A DNA stretch of 64,000 bases from Paenibacillus cellulositrophicus (lineage in GTDB: Bacteria; Bacillota; Bacilli; Paenibacillales; Paenibacillaceae). The notes under the pieces are model-generated. The model did no database searches. It saw only the letters and a program-made list of their open reading frames with translations, and was not told where the DNA came from. Position numbers and translations under genes: made by a program. Location: NCBI RefSeq assembly GCF_009363095.1, contig NZ_CP045296.1:434001-498000 (forward strand), given 5' to 3'. Of the stretch, positions 15,234-23,001 are shown in pieces (the stretch's first letter is position 1; every line of letters starts with the position of its first letter).

Positions 15234-16508
15234 ATGAAAAAAGGAAGACCGTGGAAAATCGGAGCGGCGGCGTTGATGCTGGCTGCGCTCCTGCCGTCCG
15301 GGATGGGCAGTGCTGCCGCGGCGTTGACCGAGGTGCCATATGCCATGGATTCAAGCAACCAAGCGGGTTGGTGGACGCCCCTCGAAACGTATGGAACGGG
15401 ATTGGAGTACGCCTACATGGCGTATAACGCGCCGGGAAGCGCCGAGTCAACGCATAAAGTATATATCGCCAGGCGGGACGGGAACGGGGAATGGTCCAAT
15501 ATTCCTGTCATGAACGGGAGCTCGGTTGCAGAATACAGTGATGATTTGGGACATAATCAGCCCTCGATCGCGCGGGATGGGAGCGGCAGGTTTCACGTGT
15601 TCGCTTCGATGCACCACGAAGCATGGCATTATTTCCGATCCGACACGGTAGGGGGAGCGCCACAAAACCATTCCGCCGATATGCCAACGCCTTCCACATT
15701 TAAAGGCACCTATCCCGTCTTGACCACGGCACCGAACGGAGACGTATACCTGTTGATCCGGTCCGGCGAAGACGCCGCCGGCTACCGTTCAGGGCAGCTG
15801 TTTCGGTGGGATAACGCGGCTTCCACATGGTCCAAGGTGGCCGTGATCGGCTCGTCCTTGAACAAATCATTCTACCCTGATGATCTTGTGTTTGATGCGA
15901 ACGGCGACCTTCACATTTTGTTCGAGTGGTCCGCATTTGCGGCCAGTCCGCTGCGGCATGAATTGTCTTACGTCAAATACAGCCCATCGACAGGCAGCTT
16001 CTACAAGGCCGACGGCAGCGCCGTTTCCTTGCCGCTGACGCCGGGAATCGCCGATATCATCCAGCCGCTCGCCCCGACAGAAGCGTATGTTCAGACGGGA
16101 AGTGACCCCGGTGGTCCCGGTGTGCAGAGCGCCAAACTGGCCGTCGATTCGTCCGGAAATCCCGTCGTAGCCTACCGCTACCGGGAGGAAGGCAGCACGG
16201 CCTTTTCCGTGAAGTATGCATCCTATGGAGTTGACGGCTGGAACCTGCAAACCGTGTATAACGCATCCGAGACCAAGGCAGCCATTGATATTACATGGGC
16301 AGGCTCGGTGCCGCGGGTGTACTACGCCAAGAGCAGCGGTACGGACCGCGCATTTATGGCCGCACCGATGGGCGGCGGCTGGAACCAAACGTCCATCGCG
16401 CCAGGCAAGCCGATCGAGCGGCTTAGTGTAGAGCGTAATGATAACGGTATTGATATTTTGTACCTTGTGGACGTCACGAACCGCAAGCTGTATTACGGTA
16501 GAAACTGA
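15234..16508 (+). CDS. Secreted BNR_4-type beta-propeller protein, possible polysaccharide lyase or rhamnosidase
   Basis: A 424-residue exported protein. The start is the ATG at 15234, seven bases after AAAGGAGG. Residues 1-30 are a signal peptide (ALMLAALLPSGMGSAAA). The rest has repeating propeller blades with short Asp-box-like turns: HNQPSIARDGSGRFHVFASMHH, YPVLTTAPNGDVYLLI, DDLVFDANGDLHILF, AKLAVDSSGNPVVAYRY. This pattern and the His-rich second blade resemble the BNR_4 family, whose fold is shared by ulvan lyases (PL24/PL25) and by rhamnose-glucuronate-cleaving enzymes (PL42/GH145). Proximity to rhaBA and to a GH88 gene fits release of rhamnose or unsaturated uronate, but the activity is inference. 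It is monocistronic with its own terminator. Confidence 0.65.
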   Translation: MKKGRPWKIGAAALMLAALLPSGMGSAAAALTEVPYAMDSSNQAGWWTPLETYGTGLEYAYMAYNAPGSAESTHKVYIARRDGNGEWSNIPVMNGSSVAEYSDDLGHNQPSIARDGSGRFHVFASMHHEAWHYFRSDTVGGAPQNHSADMPTPSTFKGTYPVLTTAPNGDVYLLIRSGEDAAGYRSGQLFRWDNAASTWSKVAVIGSSLNKSFYPDDLVFDANGDLHILFEWSAFAASPLRHELSYVKYSPSTGSFYKADGSAVSLPLTPGIADIIQPLAPTEAYVQTGSDPGGPGVQSAKLAVDSSGNPVVAYRYREEGSTAFSVKYASYGVDGWNLQTVYNASETKAAIDITWAGSVPRVYYAKSSGTDRAFMAAPMGGGWNQTSIAPGKPIERLSVERNDNGIDILYLVDVTNRKLYYGRN

Positions 16509-16557
16509 GCCTGCGATCTTTCTGAAACGATATCAAAGTATACGTATAAATCTCCTG

Positions 16558-16588
16558 AAGAACCGCATAAGGGTGCGGTTCTTTTTTC
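16558..16588 (+). terminator. Terminator after the secreted beta-propeller gene
   Basis: AAGAACCGCA pairs with TGCGGTTCTT around a 6-base loop; the T-run reads TTTTTT. Confidence 0.93.
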
Positions 16589-16746
16589 GTTAACTGGCAG
16601 GACCAACAGCAGCGTGTCAATAGAACGATTTGATGTTTTTTGCAGGGTTGCACACTACAAATTTACGCTCTTGTACGAACATTGTTATCTAGGGACATCG
16701 TGTGAGATATAATGGGAGCACCAAGTGTAAAAAAGGAGTTCTCGTT

Positions 16747-18537
16747 ATGCGGAAATGGCTCGGTCACCTCATTCCCCACAAGCTGAAATACCGGTTGTTT
16801 GCCCTGTTTGCGCTCGTCATTTTGCTTCCGTTCAGCGTGCTGAATTTGTACAACTACCAGAAAATCGAATCGCTTGTCCAAAATAAAATCAGCGAACAGA
16901 GCCACGAGCAGCTGTACAATCTGCACCGGTCACTTGAGGATCAGCTCAGCATCGCGTTCAAGACGCTGATTTTTCTGGAACAGGATTCCGAGGTGAAGCG
17001 CATTCTGCAGAAGCCGGAAGAACGGTCGGTCCTGGACAATAAAGAGATCATGGAGGACAAGTTCAAAGGGCTCAACAACAGCTTTTTCCTGTACAATCCA
17101 TCCGTCTATTTCACGCTTCTCGACAACAGCGGCCATGTGTATACTTCCTATCCGCCAAATACTTCCCTGAATTACAGCCAGATTGCTTCTAACGCATCTT
17201 TCAAGGCGCTTAAGGAATCCAAGTCCTCTTATCTCTGGGTGTCCGACGACGCCAATTACGTGTCACGGGACATCAGTAAGAGCCCGAGCCTGCTGTCATT
17301 GTACGCCGAACTGCGTGACCGGAGCAACAAGGCCTACGGCTTGGCACGCATCAGCATCGATTTTTCCTTCTGGTTTCAATCTATGCTGCAAAAATCCGAA
17401 AGCGATCAAGCCTACTTCATCATGACCCGTACCGGTGAGGTGATCGCAAGGTCGATTCCCGATTCGTCATTGTCTGCCGCAGCCGTCAAAGAAATCGCAG
17501 ACATGCCGCAGAGCGGTCATTGGACGAATCAGCAGTCCGACACGCTGGTGAATTACAGCTATTTGTCTTCCCTGGATTGGTACCTCGTGGATCGAATACC
17601 GCTTCATCTGCTGTTCCGGGAAATCGAAACGCTGAAGAAGCAATACTTTGTAACCTTTTATGCCATTACCGCCGCGTTTATTGCGGTTGCGTTCATGATT
17701 GCCCATGCGTTTACAAGGCCGTTGTCGCATATGCAGATCAAGATGAAGGAGGCAGTCCGCAAGGATCTGCGGATCCGGCTGCCTGAGAAGCGGTATAAGG
17801 GAGAAATTTTGGAACTGACCCGGACGTTTAACACGATGATGGTCGATATGAACGGTTTGGTCCAGCGGCTGCGGGCCGAAGAACGGCAGAAGGATGCGGT
17901 GCATTTTCAAATGCTGCTGGCGCAGATGAACCCCCATTTTCTGCTGAATACGCTGAACACGATCAAGTGGATCGGCCTACGGAGCGGTAGCGAAGATATC
18001 GCCGAGATCTGCCTGTCGCTCGGAAAGCTGCTGGAGACGAGCCTCAACTCCGACGTGGACCTGATTCATCTCCGGGATGAAATCGAGCTTACGCGCGCCT
18101 TTCTTTATATTCAGCAGGTGAGATATGGGAACCGCTTTCAAGTGGAGTTCAGCTATGATGAGGAGCTGGTGTACGCGCTGGTGCCGAAGCTGAGCCTGCA
18201 GCCCTTGGTAGACAATGCGATTAAGCATGGCATCGGCAATATGGCCGAAGGCGGACGCATTTTGATCCGGATGGGGCGCAGCCCGCTGCTGCAGGACCGG
18301 CTCACTCTGGAAGTCGAAGACAATGGCGTCGGCATCGAGCAGTCCAGCAAAAATCAGGGCGAAGCCCGCAAGCGTCCGAGTATCGGATTGCAAAATGTGA
18401 GGGAGCGGCTGCGCCTTTTGTTCAAGGACAAAGGGGAGCTTGAGGTCATCCCGCTTGAGCAGGGTACGCTGTGCCGGATGCACCTGCCCGTGCTGCTGTC
18501 CGAGCCCTACGAGAATACGCGTCAATCGATATCATGA
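16747..18537 (+). CDS. YesM-type sensor histidine kinase (ABC cluster 1)
   Basis: A 596-residue membrane kinase; start ATG at 16747 after AAAGGAG. A first membrane helix (residues about 17-37), an extracellular Cache-like sensor of about 250 residues, a second helix (about 295-315), a HAMP linker, then a His_kinase domain with phosphoacceptor H397 in QMNPHFLLNTL and an HATPase domain with N-box PLVDNAIKHG, VEDNGVGI and IGLQNVRERL. It pairs with the AraC-type response regulator 119 bp downstream and sits just upstream of a sugar ABC importer. By family precedent it senses a carbohydrate, directly or through the binding protein, and activates the importer. Confidence 0.93.
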   Translation: MRKWLGHLIPHKLKYRLFALFALVILLPFSVLNLYNYQKIESLVQNKISEQSHEQLYNLHRSLEDQLSIAFKTLIFLEQDSEVKRILQKPEERSVLDNKEIMEDKFKGLNNSFFLYNPSVYFTLLDNSGHVYTSYPPNTSLNYSQIASNASFKALKESKSSYLWVSDDANYVSRDISKSPSLLSLYAELRDRSNKAYGLARISIDFSFWFQSMLQKSESDQAYFIMTRTGEVIARSIPDSSLSAAAVKEIADMPQSGHWTNQQSDTLVNYSYLSSLDWYLVDRIPLHLLFREIETLKKQYFVTFYAITAAFIAVAFMIAHAFTRPLSHMQIKMKEAVRKDLRIRLPEKRYKGEILELTRTFNTMMVDMNGLVQRLRAEERQKDAVHFQMLLAQMNPHFLLNTLNTIKWIGLRSGSEDIAEICLSLGKLLETSLNSDVDLIHLRDEIELTRAFLYIQQVRYGNRFQVEFSYDEELVYALVPKLSLQPLVDNAIKHGIGNMAEGGRILIRMGRSPLLQDRLTLEVEDNGVGIEQSSKNQGEARKRPSIGLQNVRERLRLLFKDKGELEVIPLEQGTLCRMHLPVLLSEPYENTRQSIS

Positions 18538-18656
18538 ACGATCTAAATGGAACTAGAATGTTGATCCGGCTGATTTCTTGAATTGTGCAATTGTTCTAAG
18601 TTTGAGCTGTGACATTCTTTGGTTCCTTCTATCTAGCTGTTAAGGAGTGAACGCTC

Positions 18657-19406
18657 ATGTGGAAAGTGCTGCTGGTTGAAGACGAAACCTTCGTGAGGGA
18701 GTCGGTCAAGGAGATCATCCGTTGGGAGGAGATGGGCTTTACGCTTGCGGGCGAGGCGAGCAATGGTTTGGAAGCGTTACCGATGATCAAGAACGACCCG
18801 CCGGATCTGGTGCTGTGCGACATCGTCATGCCGCAGATGGACGGCCTTGAACTTCTGCAGGAAACACGGAAAGCCGGCATCGGGTCCAAGTTCGTCATGC
18901 TGACCTGCATCGGGGACTTTGAATCCATGCGCAGAGCGATGGAGTACGGGGCCTCCAACTATATTTTGAAACTGTCCATGAGCGTGAAGGATCTTCGGGA
19001 GACGCTGTCCAAAGTGAGCAGGGAGCTGTCAGCCCGGCAGCCGCAAGTTGAACGTCCGGTTCGGCAGCCAGCGGCCCGGGAGAAGATTACGCACCCGGAA
19101 GTGAACAAAATTATGGAGTATATCGAACAAAACTACGATCAGGACATTACGCTCAAATCGCTCGCCCGTTATGTCATGATGGGGGAAAACTACGTCAGCG
19201 CCTTGTTTAAAAAGAAAACAGGGGAGACCTTGATCCACTATCTGCACCGGACGAGAGTCGAGAAGGCCATCGAATACTTGACGACGACGGACCTTCCGGT
19301 CAATCGGATCTGCCAGAACGTTGGTTTCATGAACGACAACTATTTTATCAAAATTTTTAAACGGATGACGGGGATGACCCCGAGCCAATACCGGATGAAG
19401 CAATAG
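18657..19406 (+). CDS. YesN-type response regulator, short form (REC-AraC)
   Basis: A 249-residue regulator with an N-terminal receiver (acidic pocket E8-D9, phosphoacceptor D55 in VLCDIVMPQMDG) and a C-terminal AraC HTH (DITLKSLARYVMMGENYVSALFKKKTG, then VNRICQNVGFMNDNYFIKIFKRMTGMTPSQYR). Family members are usually 350-550 residues; here the middle linker domain is nearly absent. The conserved Lys of the receiver is represented by K in YILKLSMSV rather than the common KP pair. RBS AAGGAGTGA. It is the partner of the preceding kinase and the likely activator of the downstream binding-protein gene. Confidence 0.92.
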   Translation: MWKVLLVEDETFVRESVKEIIRWEEMGFTLAGEASNGLEALPMIKNDPPDLVLCDIVMPQMDGLELLQETRKAGIGSKFVMLTCIGDFESMRRAMEYGASNYILKLSMSVKDLRETLSKVSRELSARQPQVERPVRQPAAREKITHPEVNKIMEYIEQNYDQDITLKSLARYVMMGENYVSALFKKKTGETLIHYLHRTRVEKAIEYLTTTDLPVNRICQNVGFMNDNYFIKIFKRMTGMTPSQYRMKQ

Positions 19407-19557
19407 AACAAAATGCATATTCAGTATCTGTCACGAGCCGCCGAACTGCGTATTTCTGTTCCATGGAAATCATGATTCTGTTACTTACGGCGGGGCCCGC
19501 CGCTTTGCTATCCTTGAGCTGCAACAAAACAATTCATTTTGATACGGGGGGCTTCAA

Positions 19558-20898
19558 TTGAGAAAAAAAGGTTGGCTTGCGGGATTCGTATCGCTGGCGC
19601 TGATCGCGGGCGTGGTATCGGGCTGCTCCGGCGGCGGCAGTAAGGGGGACGCCGAGGGGGCGGCGGGCAGTGCAAAAGCCGCTTCGTCCGCTTCAGGCGG
19701 CGCCGTCAAACTGAAAATGTGGGGCGGGGTTCCGCCGGAGGCCGGGCCGCAGGAGGTGGTGGATGCCTGGAACAAGGATCACCCGGATATTCAAGTGGAG
19801 TATGTGCGCTTTGTCAATGACGATGAAGGCAACTTGAAGCTGGATACGGCGATTATGACCGGACAGGATGTCGATCTCTTCGTCAACTATTCCGCTTCCC
19901 AGGCGTCAAAACGGGTTGCTTCGGGGGCTGCGGCTGACCTGAGCGCCTTCACGGACTATAATATCGATGAGAAAATGGGGCCCGAAGCGGCCGGTTGGAA
20001 GATCGACGGCAAATATTATGGCGTACCGACGACAAAAAGCTCCTTTTTCGTCGCGCTGAACAAGAATGCCCTGGATGCAGCCAACCTCCCGGTTCCGAAG
20101 GACTGGACCTGGGACGAGATGAGGGAATACGCCAAGAAGCTGAAGAAAGGGGACGGCTACGGTTTTATTCAGAATACCGAGCCGTTTGTCGATCCGATCG
20201 ACTCCGTGCTTGCCAAAGAAGGCTATACCAAGGCGGACGGCAGTTCCAATCTGGATCATCCGCTTGTGCGCAAATGGCTGGAAAGCTTGTATGGCATGAT
20301 GAAGGATGACAAGACGACGCCTCCGCTCGGCGAGCAGCTGACGTCCAAAATGCCGGTCGAGCAAATGTTCCTCAGCGGTGAAGTGCCGATGCTGAACATC
20401 GGGGCCTGGCTGCTCCGCAGCTCCAACAACTTTACCGATTATCCGCGCGATTTCAAAATTGCGTTTGCACCGGTACCGCGGCTGGAAGAAGACGCCGCAA
20501 ACTACGTGACCCGCGGCGGGTTGGGCGATTATATATCGATTAACGCCAAGTCCAAGTATCAGAAGGAAGCGTGGGAGTTTCTGAAATGGTACGCGGACGG
20601 CGGCATGGCACCGATGGCAGCGGGCGGGCGTCTGCCTGCATCCAAGGATGCGGATCAGGATACGGCGCTGAAGAGCATGCTGGGAGACAAGGGGGACACC
20701 TACGATCAGGAATCCTTGATGTACGTCATGTTTGACAACAAGACGCCGACCTTCGTCCGTACTGTTCCGCAGGAGGTGATGGATCTGCGCTCGCAGGAAT
20801 ACGAGAAGTACTTCCTGGGGTCCCAGGACCTGGACGCGACGGTAGCGGCCATGGTGAAACGCCATGACGAATATTTAAAATCCAATCCGCAGCAGTGA
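19558..20898 (+). CDS. Sugar ABC transporter substrate-binding lipoprotein (cluster 1)
   Basis: A 446-residue family-1 solute-binding protein, tethered outside the membrane. It starts at TTG after GGGGGG. The lipobox is VVSGC with lipidated C23, followed by a Gly/Ser/Ala-rich linker. Binding-protein features include VKLKMWGGVPPEAGPQEVVDAWNKDHPDIQVEYV at the mature N-terminus, GVPTTKSSFFVALNKNAL and the membrane-distal segment KEAWEFLKWYADGG. Two permease genes follow after a 350-bp gap containing a terminator. No ATPase gene is in the cluster. The substrate is unknown. Confidence 0.92.
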   Translation: MRKKGWLAGFVSLALIAGVVSGCSGGGSKGDAEGAAGSAKAASSASGGAVKLKMWGGVPPEAGPQEVVDAWNKDHPDIQVEYVRFVNDDEGNLKLDTAIMTGQDVDLFVNYSASQASKRVASGAAADLSAFTDYNIDEKMGPEAAGWKIDGKYYGVPTTKSSFFVALNKNALDAANLPVPKDWTWDEMREYAKKLKKGDGYGFIQNTEPFVDPIDSVLAKEGYTKADGSSNLDHPLVRKWLESLYGMMKDDKTTPPLGEQLTSKMPVEQMFLSGEVPMLNIGAWLLRSSNNFTDYPRDFKIAFAPVPRLEEDAANYVTRGGLGDYISINAKSKYQKEAWEFLKWYADGGMAPMAAGGRLPASKDADQDTALKSMLGDKGDTYDQESLMYVMFDNKTPTFVRTVPQEVMDLRSQEYEKYFLGSQDLDATVAAMVKRHDEYLKSNPQQ

Positions 20899-21113
20899 CC
20901 TATTGGCACGAAGGTGGTACGCTCATTTGAACACAAGGGATGGCCAAGTCTATTGGCTGTCCCTTGCCGCATTCTGGATATTTGGATCTAAGCAAAAAAA
21001 GTGCCGAGGCAAGAGAGAACAAAAACGGCGAACAACAGCGATCGGTGGAAACTTTATGCACATGCCCGACAAGGATTCAACTGCCCGATTATAGATAGAA
21101 CGATTTGATGAAC
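20899..21113. other. Intergenic stretch between binding protein and permease genes
   Basis: No well-supported gene. A frame from TTG at 20927 would encode about 55 residues including a hydrophobic patch (VYWLSLAAFWIFG) and a basic tail, with GAAGGTGG upstream; it could be a small membrane peptide but nothing else supports it. The end of the stretch carries the 16-mer ATAGAACGATTTGATG (21095-21110), also found at 16620. Confidence 0.3.
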
Positions 21114-21146
21114 AAGCGCAGCGAGTCGTCCTCGAAGCGCTTTTTT
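21114..21146 (+). terminator. Terminator between binding protein and permeases
   Basis: AGCGC/GCGCT and CGAG/CTCG arms separated by a small internal loop, followed by six T. It would reduce readthrough from the binding-protein gene into the permeases. Confidence 0.8.
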
Positions 21147-21246
21147 GCATCATTTTGTGATATGAAGACGATGGTTTTGTTCCTTCTGCGAAACGTCTCG
21201 GCTTGCTAGACTGAGGACATCAAAAATATGAAAGTAGGCGAAACGC

Positions 21247-22128
21247 ATGAACAACCATTGGATGAGAAGGCAGCGAAGGCTGGGTTACGTCTTCATCGGG
21301 CCCAGCATGATCGGCGTGCTGCTGTTCTTTCTCATACCGGCCGCATACTCTCTGGGTTTAGTCTTCACGGATTACAAATTCATGAATCCCAAGGTCGGGT
21401 TCGTCGGTCTTGATAATGTGACCCGGATGCTGCACGACAAGCTGTTTTACCTGTCCTTGAAGAACACCGTACTGTTCCTCGTGGCGGTGCCGGTGTCCAT
21501 CGCGCTCGGCTTTGTCGTCGCGGTCATCCTGAACCAGCGGATCTACTTGAAAAAGCTTCTGCGCGCCCTGTACTTTATGCCGTACATTACGAGCGGGGTG
21601 GCCGTCGCGTTTGTGTGGATGCTGCTGTTCCAGCCGAAACAGGGGCCGATCAACGGATTTCTCCGAGGCATCGGCATTGATCATCCTCCCGGATGGCTGT
21701 CGACGACCACCTCCTCCATGTTTGCGATCGACATCATCTGGATCTGGTTTCTGATGGGGTATAACATGATCATTTATTTAGCCGCGCTGCAGGAGGTATC
21801 GCCGGAGCTGCTGGAAGCCGCGAAGATCGACGGCGCCCGGCCAGGACAGCTGCTCCGCAAAATCATTTGGCCGCTCGTCAGCCCCACCACGTTTTTGCTG
21901 CTGGTGACCGGAATGATCATGACGATCAAGACATTCGGCATTATTCAGGCGACAACGCAGGGCGGCCCCGGGAACAGCACGACCATCTTGTCCCTGTACG
22001 TCTACCAGAACGCCTTCCGTTACTACGACATGGGCTACGCCGCCACAATATCGTGGGCGCTGTTCATCATCATCCTGATCATTACGGTGATCCAATGGAT
22101 CGGCCAAAAACGATGGGTTCATTACTAA
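21247..22128 (+). CDS. Sugar ABC transporter permease, MalF/UgpA type (cluster 1)
   Basis: A 293-residue inner-membrane permease with about six helices, the first at residues 16-36 (VFIGPSMIGVLLFFLIPAAYS). The EAA loop that docks the ATPase reads EAAKIDGARPGQLLRKIIWPLVSP. RBS is weak (GTAGGCG). It precedes the second permease by 23 bp, forming the heterodimeric channel with it. The ATPase must be supplied from elsewhere. Confidence 0.94.
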   Translation: MNNHWMRRQRRLGYVFIGPSMIGVLLFFLIPAAYSLGLVFTDYKFMNPKVGFVGLDNVTRMLHDKLFYLSLKNTVLFLVAVPVSIALGFVVAVILNQRIYLKKLLRALYFMPYITSGVAVAFVWMLLFQPKQGPINGFLRGIGIDHPPGWLSTTTSSMFAIDIIWIWFLMGYNMIIYLAALQEVSPELLEAAKIDGARPGQLLRKIIWPLVSPTTFLLLVTGMIMTIKTFGIIQATTQGGPGNSTTILSLYVYQNAFRYYDMGYAATISWALFIIILIITVIQWIGQKRWVHY

Positions 22129-22151
22129 GAGAAAGAGAGGCCTGAAGCATC

Positions 22152-22997
22152 ATGGAACTCCAAAAACGACTGCTGGCCGGCACGCCGGGCAGGCTGCTGG
22201 TGACGCTGATCATGCTGGCGCTGGCCATCGTGATGGTTATGCCTTTTCTATGGATGATCAGCACATCTTTGAAAACACCGACCGAAGTATTCAAATACCC
22301 GATCGAGTGGATTCCCGCACATCCGACATGGGAACACCACCTCAAGGTGTGGACCGGACCGAAAAGCTTCGGTACTTACTACCTGAATTCGCTAAAAATT
22401 GCCCTGATCGGCATGGCGGGCGCCACGTTCCTGTCTGCGTTTGCAGCTTACGGTTTTGCCCGGATCGAATTCAAGGGAAGGAATGCGCTGTTCATGCTAT
22501 ATTTATCCATGATGATGATTCCCCCGCAGGTACTGTTCGTGCCCAAGTTCATCATGTTTGAATGGGCCGGCATTTATAATACGCATCTCGCCCTGATTCT
22601 GCCCGGCTTGTTCACGATTTTCGGTGTATTCATGCTGCGCCAGTTCTTCCTGTCCATTCCCCATGAGATTTCCGAGTCGGCTTTTATCGACGGGGCGGGG
22701 CATTTCCGGATCTTCTTCCGGCTCATACTGCCTCTCGCCAAACCGGCGTTGGCCACCTTGGCCATCATCGATTTCTCCTGGCAGTGGAACGATTACGAGA
22801 ACGCGCTGGTCTTTTTGATCGATGAGCGGCTGTACACCATTCCGCTTGGACTTCAGAACTTTATCCTGGAAAATACGGTGGACTACAACGGCATGATGGC
22901 CGCGGCGTCAGCGGGCATTATCCCGATGATCGTCGTGTTTGCGATCGGCCAGCGCTACATTATTCAAGGTTTGACCAACTCTGCGGTGAAAGGGTGA
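22152..22997 (+). CDS. Sugar ABC transporter permease, MalG/UgpE type (cluster 1)
   Basis: A 281-residue partner permease. Helices begin at residues 17-37; the EAA loop is ESAFIDGAGHFRIFFRLILPLAKPAL. It ends four bases before the next start codon; the next gene's Shine-Dalgarno sequence overlaps this stop, so translation is probably coupled. Confidence 0.94.
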   Translation: MELQKRLLAGTPGRLLVTLIMLALAIVMVMPFLWMISTSLKTPTEVFKYPIEWIPAHPTWEHHLKVWTGPKSFGTYYLNSLKIALIGMAGATFLSAFAAYGFARIEFKGRNALFMLYLSMMMIPPQVLFVPKFIMFEWAGIYNTHLALILPGLFTIFGVFMLRQFFLSIPHEISESAFIDGAGHFRIFFRLILPLAKPALATLAIIDFSWQWNDYENALVFLIDERLYTIPLGLQNFILENTVDYNGMMAAASAGIIPMIVVFAIGQRYIIQGLTNSAVKG

Positions 22998-23001
22998 GAG
23001 G

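Noticed and set aside
19487..19503. GC-rich hairpin CGGCGG-GGC-CCGCCG before the cluster 1 binding-protein gene, considered as a terminator or leader.
   Set aside because: No T-run follows and no regulatory partner is visible; short GC-rich dyads occur by chance here.
20927..21094. Possible small membrane peptide between the binding protein and permease genes.
   Set aside because: Only a hydrophobic patch and a TTG start support it; listed within the intergenic entry instead of as a gene.
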